Of a DNA stretch of 64,000 nucleotides, positions 47,394 to 58,442 are shown in pieces; the stretch's first letter is position 1, and the number at the start of each line of letters is the position of its first letter. Location: positions 369,296-433,295 of the forward strand of contig CAIZNI010000020.1 in the NCBI GenBank assembly GCA_903934295.1. The letters run 5' to 3'. The DNA is from an uncultured beta proteobacterium (lineage in GTDB: Bacteria; Pseudomonadota; Gammaproteobacteria; Burkholderiales; Burkholderiaceae_E). The notes under the pieces are model-generated. The model was not told the origin of the DNA and made no database searches. It saw only the letters and a list, made by a program, of their open reading frames with translations. Position numbers and translations under genes: made by a program.

Positions 47394-48776
47394 ATGAACG
47401 TTGTCATCCTCGCCGCCGGAATGGGCAAACGCATGCGATCCGAGCTGCCCAAGGTGCTGCATCCGATCGCCGGCAAGCCGATGCTGGGCCATGTCCTGGA
47501 CCGTGCGCGCAGTCTAGCGCCGAAGCGGCTGGTGGTGGTCTATGGCCACGGCGGCGAACAGGTCCCCACCCGGATGGCCGCACCGGACATCGCCTGGGCC
47601 CGCCAGGAACCCCAGCTGGGCACCGGCCATGCGGTGATGCAGGCGGCGCCCCTGCTCGACGACAGCGTGCCCACCCTGATCCTGTACGGCGATGTGCCGC
47701 TCACCACCGCCGACACCCTGGCGCGGCTGTGCGCGGCGGCGCGTCCGGCCGCCGACGGCAGCCACGGCGAACAGCTGGCGATCCTCACCGTGGTTCTGGA
47801 CGACCCGAGCGGCTACGGGCGCATCGTGCGCGAGAACGGCCGCATCACCCGCATCGTCGAACAAAAGGACGCCGACGCCGCGACCCTGGCGATCCGCGAG
47901 ATCAACACCGGCATCCTGGTGGTGCCGACCGCGCCGCTGCGGCGCTGGCTGGGCCAGCTGTCGAACCGCAACGCGCAGGGCGAGTACTACCTGACCGATG
48001 TGATCGCCAGCGCGGTGGCCGACGGCATGCCGGTCGTCAGCGTCCATCCGGGCGCCGACTGGGAGACCCTGGGCGTCAACAGCAAAGTGCAGCTCGCGCA
48101 GCTCGAGCGCATCCACCAGGGCAACCTCGCCCACGCCCTGCTCGAGAACGGCGTCACCCTCATCGACCCGGCGCGGATCGACGTGCGCGGGCAGCTCAGC
48201 TGCGGACGCGATGTCGCGATCGACGTGAACTGCGTGTTCGAGGGCGAGGTCAGCCTGGCCGACGGCGTGAGCATCGGCGCGAACTGCGTGCTGCGCGATG
48301 CGGTCATCGAGGCCGGCGCGCAGATCCTGCCGTTCACCCACATCGAGGGCGCCCGCGTCGGCCCGCTGGCGCGCATCGGTCCCTATGCGCGGCTGCGCCC
48401 GGGCACGGTGCTGGGCGCCGAAGTGCATGTGGGCAACTTCGTCGAGCTCAAGAACGCGCAGCTGGACACCCAGGCCAAGGCCAATCACCTGGCCTATGTC
48501 GGTGATGCGGTGGTGGGCAAGCGGGTGAACATCGGCGCGGGCACCATCACCTGCAACTACGACGGTGCCAACAAATACCAGACGGTGATCGAAGACGATG
48601 CTTTCATTGGCAGCGACACCCAGCTGGTCGCGCCCGTCACGGTGGGGCGCGGCGCCACGCTCGGTGCCGGCACCACCCTCACCCGCGACGCGCCGGCCGG
48701 CAAGCTGACGATTTCCCGGGCCCGCCAGACCACCCTCGACAAGTGGCAGCGGCCCGTCAAGAAACCCAAGGGGTAG
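47394..48776 (+). CDS. glmU: Bifunctional UDP-GlcNAc pyrophosphorylase/GlcN-1-P acetyltransferase
   Basis: GlmU makes UDP-N-acetylglucosamine for peptidoglycan and LPS. The ATG at 47394 follows AAGGAA. The 460-residue product has the nucleotidyltransferase motif [18 protein letters not shown], then a left-handed beta-helix of hexapeptide repeats from about residue 255. The acetyltransferase active-site His is in [11 protein letters not shown] and the [10 protein letters not shown] block follows. The AT-rich gap upstream contains an imperfect TTTCC/GGAAA inverted repeat (47344-47359). glmS starts 6 bases after its stop, so the two are co-transcribed. Confidence 0.97.
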   Translation: MNVVILAAGMGKRMRSELPKVLHPIAGKPMLGHVLDRARSLAPKRLVVVYGHGGEQVPTRMAAPDIAWARQEPQLGTGHAVMQAAPLLDDSVPTLILYGDVPLTTADTLARLCAAARPAADGSHGEQLAILTVVLDDPSGYGRIVRENGRITRIVEQKDADAATLAIREINTGILVVPTAPLRRWLGQLSNRNAQGEYYLTDVIASAVADGMPVVSVHPGADWETLGVNSKVQLAQLERIHQGNLAHALLENGVTLIDPARIDVRGQLSCGRDVAIDVNCVFEGEVSLADGVSIGANCVLRDAVIEAGAQILPFTHIEGARVGPLARIGPYARLRPGTVLGAEVHVGNFVELKNAQLDTQAKANHLAYVGDAVVGKRVNIGAGTITCNYDGANKYQTVIEDDAFIGSDTQLVAPVTVGRGATLGAGTTLTRDAPAGKLTISRARQTTLDKWQRPVKKPKG

Positions 48777-48782
48777 CAACGA

Positions 48783-50636
<1,854 letters not shown>

Positions 50637-50672
50637 GTGGGGCCGGATTCGGTGTTGTCACCGATCGCACCC

Positions 50673-50701
50673 CGGGCTCGCGACGCGACCTCGTGAGCCC
50701 G
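50673..50701. terminator. Eleven-bp hairpin between convergent glmS and hydrolase
   Basis: CGGGCTCGCGA and TCGTGAGCCCG pair over 11 positions with one G-T wobble around a 7-base loop. It lies between two convergent stops, the right place for a bidirectional terminator, but lacks a T tract. Confidence 0.6.
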
Positions 50702-50716
50702 TCGATGCCGAGGTGA

Positions 50717-51937
50717 TCAGCCTGCGCCCACCTCGGCGCTGACGACCGCCCACAACTGTTGCAGGGATGCCGTCATCAGCGGCGCCACTTGCACCGGAAA
50801 CGAGCCCAGGCCAACGATCATCAGTTGAGCGGGCAGGTCCAGGTACGCGAATTGGCCATGGATGCCCAGCATCGCCAACCGTCGCCTTTGCGCGTCGACA
50901 ACCCAGCACTGGTTCGCATAGTGGCCCCGGGGAAACCGCTGCGACGCATCGCTGGCGGTGAAGGCCGCGAGCCGTGCGGGCGTCGCGGCGAGCGTCGCCT
51001 CGATCCATGCGGGCGGCACCAGCGCCTCGCCGGCGAGCGATCGCCCTTCGTGAAGATACAGCGAGGCCCAACGGGCGAGATCGCGCAGCGTCAGGTTCAC
51101 CTGCCCCTCGACGATCGGGAGTCGCTGGGAATCGACATTGATTTCGCAGCGCTGTTCCGCGCCGATGCGTCCGAACAGCCGCGATGCATACAGTTCGAGC
51201 GCCGGTTGCCCGTACGAATGCTCGAGCGCCAGCGGCAGCAGGTTGGTCAGGTAGGACGCATAGTTGAAGCGGGTGCCGGGCGGTTCGCTCGAGCGGGTCA
51301 GGTTGGCGAGCAGGAATGCCAGCGCCCCCTCGGCCTGCTCGCCGCCACCGGCATAGCCGACCGAGCGTGCATAGCGCCAGTACATCGAGTCGGGCACCCG
51401 ATAGTCCTCGTCGCAGTCGATGCCGCTGGCCATGTCCAGCACATGCTGCAACTTGACCGTCGACCAGGCGGGCAGCGCGGCCAGCGCCGGCACGCAGTGC
51501 GCGACCGGTGCCATCGGATCGAGCCGCCCTTCGCCGACGGCGATGCCCACCATCATCGTCGTCAGCGTCTTGGAGACCGAGTGCACCACATGCAGGTCCG
51601 ACGATGTCAGGCCATTTCGGTAGCGCTCGTGCACCACCCGACCTCGATGCATGACCAGCAGGCCGTCGTTGAACAACCGGCGATCAAGGAAGGTCTGCGC
51701 ATCGATGGATCGATCCAGCAGCGGATCGTGAAAGCGCAGGCGGTCGAACGCCAGCGACGGGCCCGGCGGCAAGGGCTGCACCGGCCCGACTGGATCGAGC
51801 ACGGCCGTGGGCATCCGCTGCGAGAAGCTGGTCTGGCCCCAGGTGAGCAGGTGGGGCTGATCCCAGGCAGGACCGATGCATCCGAGTGCCTGGAGATCGG
51901 GACGTGAATCGGTGGGGCGCAGCCAGCGGATCATCAT
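50717..51937 (-). CDS. Beta-lactamase-fold serine hydrolase (class C/esterase-like)
   Basis: The 406-residue product belongs to the penicillin-binding/esterase superfamily. The nucleophile motif is SVSKT near residue 125 (Ser-x-x-Lys). A Tyr-containing second motif is in FNYASYLTNLL and a His-Gly-Gln in LGIHGQFAYLD replaces the KTG triad. The pattern resembles 6-aminohexanoate-dimer hydrolases and EstB-like esterases rather than true beta-lactamases. No signal peptide is visible, so it is cytoplasmic. The ATG pair at 51937/51934 follows AAGG. It is the last gene before the insertion-sequence remnant at 52.0 kb. Confidence 0.82.
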   Translation of the reverse strand: MMIRWLRPTDSRPDLQALGCIGPAWDQPHLLTWGQTSFSQRMPTAVLDPVGPVQPLPPGPSLAFDRLRFHDPLLDRSIDAQTFLDRRLFNDGLLVMHRGRVVHERYRNGLTSSDLHVVHSVSKTLTTMMVGIAVGEGRLDPMAPVAHCVPALAALPAWSTVKLQHVLDMASGIDCDEDYRVPDSMYWRYARSVGYAGGGEQAEGALAFLLANLTRSSEPPGTRFNYASYLTNLLPLALEHSYGQPALELYASRLFGRIGAEQRCEINVDSQRLPIVEGQVNLTLRDLARWASLYLHEGRSLAGEALVPPAWIEATLAATPARLAAFTASDASQRFPRGHYANQCWVVDAQRRRLAMLGIHGQFAYLDLPAQLMIVGLGSFPVQVAPLMTASLQQLWAVVSAEVGAG

Positions 51938-52025
51938 GGACCTTATCGCAGCAGGGGATCGGTGCATCGGATTGTCGCAGGCGCCGGGTCGCGCCCGTTA
52001 CCCGACAAGCGGCTGAATCTCTCTG

Positions 52026-52280
52026 GTGAACCGCCCCGGGTTTTGAGGAGGCACCAACCGTTGAGAGGATGGCGCCATCAAGAAGCAGACGAGGTTTTCA
52101 CCGGCGGTTCAGGAGCGCGCGGTACGCATGGTCGTGGAGGCCAGCGGGCAGGGATGGCGACGGCCGAGGGCAACCGCATCAAGGACCTCGAGCGCGAGGT
52201 GCGAGCGCATTGCGCGCAAGGGCTACCGGACCCGCGACGGCGTCAAGGCGGATGTGTTCGTCAAGGCGGCGATGACGCCG
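52026..52280 (+). mobile_element. Collapsed IS3-family remnant
   Basis: TGAACCGCCCCGGG at the left looks like an IS3-type end. Next comes a start-less orfA N-terminus (KKQTRFSPAVQERAVRMV), then in another frame MATAEGNRIKDLEREVR, the usual orfA C-terminus. Last is a piece of orfB (RTRDGVKADVF), whose normal continuation is lost. The element has thus lost most of orfA and orfB. It runs into the 3' end of the acyl-CoA dehydrogenase gene, whose final codons lie in this DNA. Confidence 0.7.
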
Positions 52281-54621
52281 CGTATTGCTCGAGCTGCGAC
52301 TGCGCGTCACCGAACAGCGTGTCGTTGGTCACCAGCCGCTTCGAGTGGTGGCTGACGGCACACTCGTCCTGCATCCCGATCGCACCGTGCAACTGGATCG
52401 CGTCGAGCGCCAATGCCTTGCCGGCCCAGCCCGCGAGCGCTTTCGCGGCGCGCGCACGCTGCATCGACTCGCCGCTGTCGCCGACCGGCCAGTCGCCCGC
52501 GGCGGTCTGTAACAGGGCGCGCAGCCCGAGCCAGCCTCGGTAGTGTTCGACGATCCGGTGCTGGAGCACCGGCTGCTCGCTGAGCGACTGGCCGAACTGC
52601 TTGCGCGTTCGCAGATGATCCACCGTGCTGACGAGGGCCCGTTTCATGGCGCCCGCGCTGTCGGCTGCCAATCCGACCAGGGCAACGCCCATGGTCTCGG
52701 TGATCGCGCCCAGTGCCGCGTCGCCACGCGCCATCAGCGACTCGCTCGAGAGCTTCACGTCATCGAACACGAAGTCCGCGCAACCCTGGCCGTCATGGGT
52801 GCGGTAGCGACGCGTCGACAGGCCCGCGACGCCGACAGGAACATCGAACAACGCCACGCTGCCGTCGGGGAGCAGGGCACTGACGATCAGCTGGTCCGCC
52901 GCCTGTCCACCGAGCACCAGGCGCTTGCGACCCGTCAGGCACCACCCGTTGGGCAGCTCGCGCGCGCAGGTGTCGCGCGGCAGCAGGGCGTCGTCATGGC
53001 CCGGTTCGAAGAGGGCGACGCAAGCGATGGCCGTGCCGGTGAACAACGACTCCAGCCGTTCGCGCCGGGCGGCAAATCCGGTGGCACCAACATACTGTCG
53101 GGTGGCCAGCACGGAACTCCAGAGGAAGGGCTCGAGCGCCAGGTGCGCGCCCATCGTCTCGGCCACGGCCACCGCATCGGCCAGTCCTGCACCGAAGCCG
53201 CCGTCGGATTCCGGTGCGACCAGGCGCGGAAGACCGAGTTCGGTCAGCATCGACCACAGCCGCGGATCATGCAGTTGACCCCGGCTGATCCGTTGCCGGC
53301 GCTCCTCGAAAGGAAACGCCTCGCTCATCAGTCGCTCGACCGCGTCGACGAGCATGCGCTGTTCGTCGCTGCGCGCCTGCGCTCGCGGTCGCTCGATCTC
53401 GACCGAACCGGAGAAGATTGCCTTGGCGAGAATCTGCCGCTGGATCTCCGAGGAACCGCCGCCCAGGGTCACGCCACGGAAGCGCCAGACGCTCAGCGGA
53501 ATGTTCTCGCCGTGATCCGGCGAGAAGGGCGTTTCGCTGGGCACGCCGGCGACGCCATCGGGGTTGAACGGCAGCGCGTCCAGGCCGAGCAGCCGAATCT
53601 GGTGCTGATGCACGTCCTGGAGCAGTTCGCTGCCCTGAACCTTGAGCAGCGAGGCCTCGAAGTCGAGCGGGACCTCGCCGCCGGCTGCGCGAACCACGGA
53701 CCACCAGGTGGCTTCATGCGCCCGCATCCGGATGTCGAGCCGCGCATGGTCGAGCGCGAACGAGTGTTGCGCAAAGAGCGAGTGGGCGCGGGCGGAGCGC
53801 CGACGCTCGATCGATCGGGCGCGCAGCAGTTCGGACCTGGATTCGGCCACCCGGGCCAGGAACAGGTGCTCGATCACCAGCAGACCCTTGGCGACCTTCC
53901 AGCCATCGCCCGGCATGCCCGCGAGGTTGGCCGATGGAACGCGCACGTTGTCGAAAAAGATCTGGACGTGAAAGTTCGCGCCGTTCATCAGCTGGATCGG
54001 TCGCACCGTGACGCCGGGACTCGTGAGATCGACCAGCAGGACCGAGATCCCTTCCTGGCGGCGTGGCGCGGTGGCATCGGTTCGGGCGAGCACGAGTGCC
54101 CAGTTGGCCCAGTGTCCGTAGCTTTGCCAGATCTTCGTGCCGTTCAGTATCCAGTCGTCTCCCTCGCAGGAGGCGGTCGTCTTCAGGGAGGCGAGGTCGG
54201 AGCCCGCCCCCGGTTCCGAGTAGCCCTGGGCCCAGTAGTCGTCGAAGCGCAGCATGCGCGGCAGGAACCGGTCGCACTGCTCCCGCGACCCGAACCGCAT
54301 CAGGGTGGGACCGATGGTGTCCATGCCGATGTTGTCGCAGTTCAGCGCATCACTGGCGGTCAGTTCCTCGCGATAAATGGCCTGCTCGCTCAGGCTCCAG
54401 CCAGTGCCGCCGAATTCGCGCGGCCACGCCGGCCCGCCCCAGCCGCGCTCGTGCAGGATGCGCTGCCAGCGGGCAGCGTGCTCGCGGGTGGGCAGACAGC
54501 CCGCACGCACCGCCCGACGAATGTCGTCGGGCACGTGGTCACGGAAGAAGTCGCGCAGTTCGGAGCGGAAGCGGTCGAGCTCCTGCAAGGTGGGTTCCGG
54601 GATCGAAGCGAAGTGGGTCAT
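52261..54621 (-). CDS. Fused double acyl-CoA dehydrogenase
   Basis: The 786-residue protein holds two acyl-CoA dehydrogenase domains in tandem. Domain A (about 1-405) has GWGGPAWPREFGGTGWS, the FAD-binding YSEPGAGSDLASL and the C-terminal LGGGSSEIQRQIL. Domain B (about 415-780) has LGLPRLVAPESDGG, RKQFGQSLSEQPVLQH and IQLHGAIGMQDE. In related pathways (pimeloyl-CoA or steroid-type dehydrogenases) large and small subunits are separate genes; here they are joined. The last few residues and the stop come from the abutting IS3 remnant, so the C-terminus may be slightly altered. A Bug-type receptor gene 83 bases upstream is co-directional. Confidence 0.85.
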   Translation of the reverse strand: MTHFASIPEPTLQELDRFRSELRDFFRDHVPDDIRRAVRAGCLPTREHAARWQRILHERGWGGPAWPREFGGTGWSLSEQAIYREELTASDALNCDNIGMDTIGPTLMRFGSREQCDRFLPRMLRFDDYWAQGYSEPGAGSDLASLKTTASCEGDDWILNGTKIWQSYGHWANWALVLARTDATAPRRQEGISVLLVDLTSPGVTVRPIQLMNGANFHVQIFFDNVRVPSANLAGMPGDGWKVAKGLLVIEHLFLARVAESRSELLRARSIERRRSARAHSLFAQHSFALDHARLDIRMRAHEATWWSVVRAAGGEVPLDFEASLLKVQGSELLQDVHQHQIRLLGLDALPFNPDGVAGVPSETPFSPDHGENIPLSVWRFRGVTLGGGSSEIQRQILAKAIFSGSVEIERPRAQARSDEQRMLVDAVERLMSEAFPFEERRQRISRGQLHDPRLWSMLTELGLPRLVAPESDGGFGAGLADAVAVAETMGAHLALEPFLWSSVLATRQYVGATGFAARRERLESLFTGTAIACVALFEPGHDDALLPRDTCARELPNGWCLTGRKRLVLGGQAADQLIVSALLPDGSVALFDVPVGVAGLSTRRYRTHDGQGCADFVFDDVKLSSESLMARGDAALGAITETMGVALVGLAADSAGAMKRALVSTVDHLRTRKQFGQSLSEQPVLQHRIVEHYRGWLGLRALLQTAAGDWPVGDSGESMQRARAAKALAGWAGKALALDAIQLHGAIGMQDECAVSHHSKRLVTNDTLFGDAQSQLEQYAASSPP

Positions 54622-54704
54622 GTGGTCAGGCCGGTCTTGCCGGCAGGAGAGTCGATATTCCCGTCGCCGGGCGCGCGCCGGAACCGCACCTCGTCACACC
54701 CGTC

Positions 54705-55688
54705 TTACTTGCCGATCAGGCCCTCGATCTTGGCGACCTCCGACATCCAGGCCAGTTCCGAGCGGATCTGGCTGCGGAACTGGCGGGGGCCCTCGGAGAG
54801 CTGAAGATCATGTCCCGTCGCCTGCAGTTGCGCCAGGACGGTCGGCTGCTGGCTGACCTTGGCGATCAGCCTGGCCAGAGCAGCCGCGTCCTCGTCGCTC
54901 ACCCCGGCTGACGCAGACCATCCGCCCCAGTACGTGGTGGGCGGAACGGGCACGCCCATCTCGTTGAGCGTCGGGATCTCGGGGACTTGCTCCCAGCGCC
55001 TGGCACCGAGAACCGCCAGCGCCCGCAGCCGTCCCGCAAAGGTCTTGGCGAAGATCCCGGGCCCGATCATGCAGTCGATGTCGCCGGAAACGAGGCCCTT
55101 GATGCCATCCGGTCCCGAGTTGTAGGGAACCACCAGGCCCTTGAAGCCCACCGTGCGCTCCATCTGCGTGAGCTTGAAGTGCTCGATGCCACCGAGCGTG
55201 ATGACGCCGAACGAGGCCTTCTCCCGGCCACGCTTGGCGGCCTCGAACAAGTCGGTGACCGAGCGATACGGGGAATCGTTCTTGACCAGCATCACGATCG
55301 GCGTGCTGATCGTGTTCGTGATCGGCGTCGTCTGGGCTTCGATGTCGTACAGCCGCTGTGTCGACTGAATGGCCAGATAGGCGCCCGTCATGTAGATCAG
55401 TCGCTGGCCGTCGGAGGCCGAGCCCGTCAGCGCCTGCATGGAGATCTTCAGTTGCCCGCCCGGACGGTTGTCGACGATGACCGTCTGCCCGGTCTCGGCG
55501 GTGATCCCGGCGGCAGTGGCCCGTGCCACGGCATCAGCCGATCCGCCCGGCGCGAAGCCGACGATGAGTCGGGTCGGGACGTTCGGCGACGTGCGGGACA
55601 GCGCCGGGACGGCAAAGCTTGCCGCAGGGACGGCGAGCGCGCCGCGCAGCATCGTGCGCCGCATCTGACGTTTATCGGTGGGTTGCAT
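54705..55688 (-). CDS. Bug/TctC-family periplasmic solute-binding protein
   Basis: This 327-residue extracytoplasmic receptor has a twin-Arg-like start (KRQMRRTMLRGALAVPAAS) and a signal peptide ending near residue 32. The mature part opens RLIVGFAPGGSADAVARA and contains VDNRPGGQLKI, VPYNSGPDGIKGL and EIPTLNEMGVP, all hallmarks of the Bug/TctC family. Such receptors are very numerous in Burkholderiales and bind carboxylates; most lack cognate TctA/TctB nearby, as here. The acyl-CoA dehydrogenase downstream suggests an aliphatic or cyclic acid substrate. A palindrome about 180 bases upstream might be an IclR operator. Confidence 0.9.
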   Translation of the reverse strand: MQPTDKRQMRRTMLRGALAVPAASFAVPALSRTSPNVPTRLIVGFAPGGSADAVARATAAGITAETGQTVIVDNRPGGQLKISMQALTGSASDGQRLIYMTGAYLAIQSTQRLYDIEAQTTPITNTISTPIVMLVKNDSPYRSVTDLFEAAKRGREKASFGVITLGGIEHFKLTQMERTVGFKGLVVPYNSGPDGIKGLVSGDIDCMIGPGIFAKTFAGRLRALAVLGARRWEQVPEIPTLNEMGVPVPPTTYWGGWSASAGVSDEDAAALARLIAKVSQQPTVLAQLQATGHDLQLSEGPRQFRSQIRSELAWMSEVAKIEGLIGK

Positions 55689-55868
55689 GGAGCGTCTCCT
55701 GAGTTCTGGTTGGAATGCGGCTGTTCCTTGGGGGTCTCGTCCATGGCTGCGTCAGCGATCAAGTCTCTTCCTGCGGCTGCACAGCGAACGACCGAGAAGT
55801 GCCGGGGAGTGGACCGGCTGGACGGGCGCGGCCAACTCTACGCCCGGCGCACCCGCGCGCCGAAAGTG

Positions 55869-55884
55869 TTTTGACAAGTTAAAA
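55869..55884. promoter_or_regulatory. Candidate operator between Bug gene and IS21
   Basis: TTTTGACAAGTTAAAA is an inverted repeat with one mismatch in 7 pairs. It lies in the otherwise featureless 268-base gap (55689-55956) upstream of the Bug receptor. IclR-type regulators often bind AT-rich palindromes. No other feature was found in the gap. Confidence 0.3.
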
Positions 55885-55956
55885 GACGCGCAAGCGTCCG
55901 CGGTTCGGCGGCACTGCTGCGGCACGGCGACTCGCGTGCTGTCGTCCTCTGCCCGG

Positions 55957-55998
55957 CGTCAACTATTCTGAGCGGTCAGCGACAACTATCGTGAGCGG
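55957..55998 (+). repeat. Left terminal inverted repeat of IS21 element
   Basis: The repeat begins GTCAACTATTCTGAGCG and ends CAACTATCGTGAGCGGT. It carries two related boxes 23 bases apart and is matched in reverse by the right end. Confidence 0.85.
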
Positions 55999-56014
55999 TG
56001 CGGTTGGGCGTTGA

Positions 56015-56824
56015 TCATGGGTTGGTTGTTCCGCTGCGCTGCCGGCGAGCTGGCAACGCAGCGCGGCGGCGATAGCTGTCCACGTTCATTTCCAGGATGG
56101 TCGAGTGATGGACGAGGCGGTCCACTGCCGCCACCGTCATGGCCTTATCCGGGAACACCTCGTCCCACGCCGAGAACGGGGCATTGGCTGTGATGGCGAT
56201 GCTCTTGCGCTCATAGCGTTCGGCGATCAGCTCGAACAGCACAGAGGTCTCCGCCTGGTCGCGCCGGGCGTAGCTGAAGTCGTCCAGCACGATGAGGTCG
56301 AAGCGGTCGAGTTTGCCCAGCTCGGCCGGCAGGCGCAGGTCACGCCGGGCTGCTTGCAGGCGTTGCACCAGTTCGCTGGTACGCACGAACAGCACCTTCA
56401 GTCCGCGGTCGATCAGCGCATGGCCGATGCCGGCCAGTAAGTGCGTCTTGCCGGTGCCGGGCGGACCGAACGCCAGCAGGTTGTGCCCCTGGCTGATCCA
56501 AGAGTCGGCCTCGGCCAGCGCCATTACATGGGCCTTGGACACCGCAGGGACTGCCGCGAAGTCGAACTCGGCCAGGCTCTTGCCTGGCGGCAGCCCACTG
56601 TCGGCCCGCGCACGTGTCAGGCGCCGCGTCTCGCGCTCGGCCATCTCATGGCCAAGCAGCGTGTGAAGCAAGCGCTCGGCCGACCAGCCCTCACGATTGG
56701 ACTGCGCGGCCAGATCGACCCACAGTCGCTTGATGGTGGGCAGCCGCAGCTCGGTCAGCATGATCGGCACGGCGGCGCCGGAACCGTTGATGCCAGTGGC
56801 GTTCACGGCGACGGTCGCGTTCAT
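56015..56824 (-). CDS. istB: IS21 helper ATPase IstB
   Basis: IstB is the AAA+ ATPase that selects and prepares target DNA for the IS21 transposase. The 269-residue product has Walker A FGPPGTGKTHLLAG near residue 110 and Walker B-like LIVLDDFSYARRDQAE near 175. The sensor region contains SIAITANAPFSAWDEVF. The start overlaps the istA stop by 4 bases (ATGA), the standard coupling in IS21. Confidence 0.95.
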   Translation of the reverse strand: MNATVAVNATGINGSGAAVPIMLTELRLPTIKRLWVDLAAQSNREGWSAERLLHTLLGHEMAERETRRLTRARADSGLPPGKSLAEFDFAAVPAVSKAHVMALAEADSWISQGHNLLAFGPPGTGKTHLLAGIGHALIDRGLKVLFVRTSELVQRLQAARRDLRLPAELGKLDRFDLIVLDDFSYARRDQAETSVLFELIAERYERKSIAITANAPFSAWDEVFPDKAMTVAAVDRLVHHSTILEMNVDSYRRRAALPARRQRSGTTNP

Positions 56825-58344
56825 ACAGCCTCCAGCAACTCGTCGTACACCGAGGTCGGGGGGAGTTCAACCTGAACGTCGGGCATCGCCGGCGTCCTGG
56901 GCGCGAAGCGCTCTCGCAGCACATCGATATCGGGTAGTTCGTCGCGGGCCTGCAGGCTGGCCAGCACGCTGGCGAGCTCGGTCACGACATTGGCGCGGTT
57001 CGCGAGGTCGAGCAGTTCGACCATCAGCCGGCACGCGGCGCGCTCGGCCAGCTTGCTGTTGATGTAATCCCAGGCCTTCGCGTACTCGCTACGCGGGAAC
57101 ATGGCGTCGCGCAGCACCCAACGAGCGAACGCGCCGGGCTTGCGCTTCAGACCGGGCAGCATATGGCGCCAGTCGATCTGCCGCGGATAGCGGTCGGCAG
57201 CACTGGCGAACAGGCGTTCGCACTGGAAGACCTTCACGCCGCCCAGCCAGGCTTCCAAGTGAGTGCTATGCAAGCGCACCTTCAGCCGGTGCCCGGCCAG
57301 CCGCGAGGGCACGCTGTAAAGCACGCTCTTGGCGGTGAAGACGCCGAACTTGCTGACCCGAGCATCGACCTCCTCGAAGTCGGCCGTACGGCGCGCCGGC
57401 AGCGGCTTCAGGCATGCGCGCTCGGTCTCCCAGGCGCGGGCACAACGGGCGTTGAGCCGGCGTACGGTCTCGGCTACGAACTGCTCGTAGGTGACCAAGT
57501 CGGTGAACTCGCGGCTGCCACGTAAAAGAAGGGCCTGGTCCAGGCCCTTCTTCAGGCTGCCCTGGCGCGCCTCGATGGCGCCGTTCTCGTGGCTAACGCC
57601 GGTGTTGTTACGGGTCGGTCGCAGGCCGTAGTGTTCGCACAGCGCGTGGTAGCGCTTGGTCAGTTCCTCGCGTTCGGCCAAGTTATTGAACGCTGCCGAC
57701 AGGCTGTCGGTACGGTGTTCTTCGGGGACCCCGCCGGCCATCCACAGCGCCTCCTGCAGCCCGGTGGCCAGCGACTGGAAGCTCTCACCGCCGAGCACGA
57801 CGCGGACGTGACGCCAGCCGCTATGAGCCAGGGCAAACTGGTACAGCCTGTGCGGGAACGCCAAGCCCCCCAGGCTGACGCCGAGTTCATCGGCCACGGT
57901 GAAGTCCGACAGTCCCAGCCGGCCGGGCGGGTGTTCCTGCGCGAAGAAGATCTCCCGTTCATCGCCGTGCTCGGCGCGCCATTGGCCGACGCGCCGCTGC
58001 AGGGTGCGCAGCACTGAGGCACCGAACCGCTCAGGGTAGCGACGCTGCAGTTCCTCCAGCAACGTCACGGCCATCAGCGAGGGCGCGCCCTCAAGCATGG
58101 GTACGACCTCCGTGTCCCACACCGCTGCCAGCGGATCGACACGGGTTCGCCAGTGGCGTGGTGGTCGCTGTGACGGCAGCGTCGACATCGTTTCTACTCG
58201 CCGCGCGCTGGCCACGCTGATGCCGGTCTTGGCGGCCGCAGCTTCCTGGCTGTGCTCACCCCTCAACATCTTGTACTTGTTCACCTGTAGGTCCGTTATA
58301 CGTTTGCCGGGCACCGTGGTCACCTTCCTATCGAAGGCGATCAC
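56821..58344 (-). CDS. istA: IS21 transposase IstA
   Basis: This DDE transposase of 507 residues has an N-terminal helix-turn-helix (GEHSQEAAAAKTGISVASARRVE). The catalytic core shows the first Asp in GLSDFTVAD, the second in EHRTDSLSAAF and the Glu in SHENGAIEARQGSLKK. A C-terminal Mu-type beta-barrel region follows. The ATG at 58344 gives the full frame; MLRGEHSQ at residue 26 could be a shorter start. No stop or frameshift interrupts it. Confidence 0.95.
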   Translation of the reverse strand: MIAFDRKVTTVPGKRITDLQVNKYKMLRGEHSQEAAAAKTGISVASARRVETMSTLPSQRPPRHWRTRVDPLAAVWDTEVVPMLEGAPSLMAVTLLEELQRRYPERFGASVLRTLQRRVGQWRAEHGDEREIFFAQEHPPGRLGLSDFTVADELGVSLGGLAFPHRLYQFALAHSGWRHVRVVLGGESFQSLATGLQEALWMAGGVPEEHRTDSLSAAFNNLAEREELTKRYHALCEHYGLRPTRNNTGVSHENGAIEARQGSLKKGLDQALLLRGSREFTDLVTYEQFVAETVRRLNARCARAWETERACLKPLPARRTADFEEVDARVSKFGVFTAKSVLYSVPSRLAGHRLKVRLHSTHLEAWLGGVKVFQCERLFASAADRYPRQIDWRHMLPGLKRKPGAFARWVLRDAMFPRSEYAKAWDYINSKLAERAACRLMVELLDLANRANVVTELASVLASLQARDELPDIDVLRERFAPRTPAMPDVQVELPPTSVYDELLEAV

Positions 58345-58387
58345 TTTAGGAACCCAACCGCAAAGCGCACCCCGGCGGCGTGCGTCA

Positions 58388-58429
58388 ACCGCTCACGATA
58401 GTTGTCGCTGAGCGCTCAAGATAATTGTC
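58388..58429 (-). repeat. Right terminal inverted repeat of IS21 element
   Basis: Read inward it begins GACAATTATCTTGAGCG and ends with the same CAACTATCGTGAGCGGT as the left end; the inner 24 bases are identical. Confidence 0.85.
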
Positions 58430-58442
58430 GGCCGCCACGTCC

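Larger units (their letters stand above)
55957..58429 (-). mobile_element. Complete IS21-family insertion sequence
   Basis: The element is about 2.47 kb, with 42-base imperfect inverted repeats at 55957-55998 and 58388-58429 and istA-istB between. Each end holds two copies of a CAACTAT-type box at a 23-base period, the multiple terminal repeats typical of IS21. Target duplication is not clear (at most GGC on both flanks). Both genes look intact, so it may be active. It separates the two IclR genes from the Bug/dehydrogenase genes. Confidence 0.9.

Noticed and set aside
46010..48505. Plus-strand 831-codon frame
   Set aside because: It is antisense to the Dyp and DUF6279 genes and out of frame with glmU.
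48777..48782. glmS ribozyme
   Set aside because: Only 6 bases separate glmU and glmS, leaving no room for a ribozyme.
52543..54804. Plus-strand 753-codon frame
   Set aside because: It is antisense to the double acyl-CoA dehydrogenase, which has clear FAD-binding motifs.
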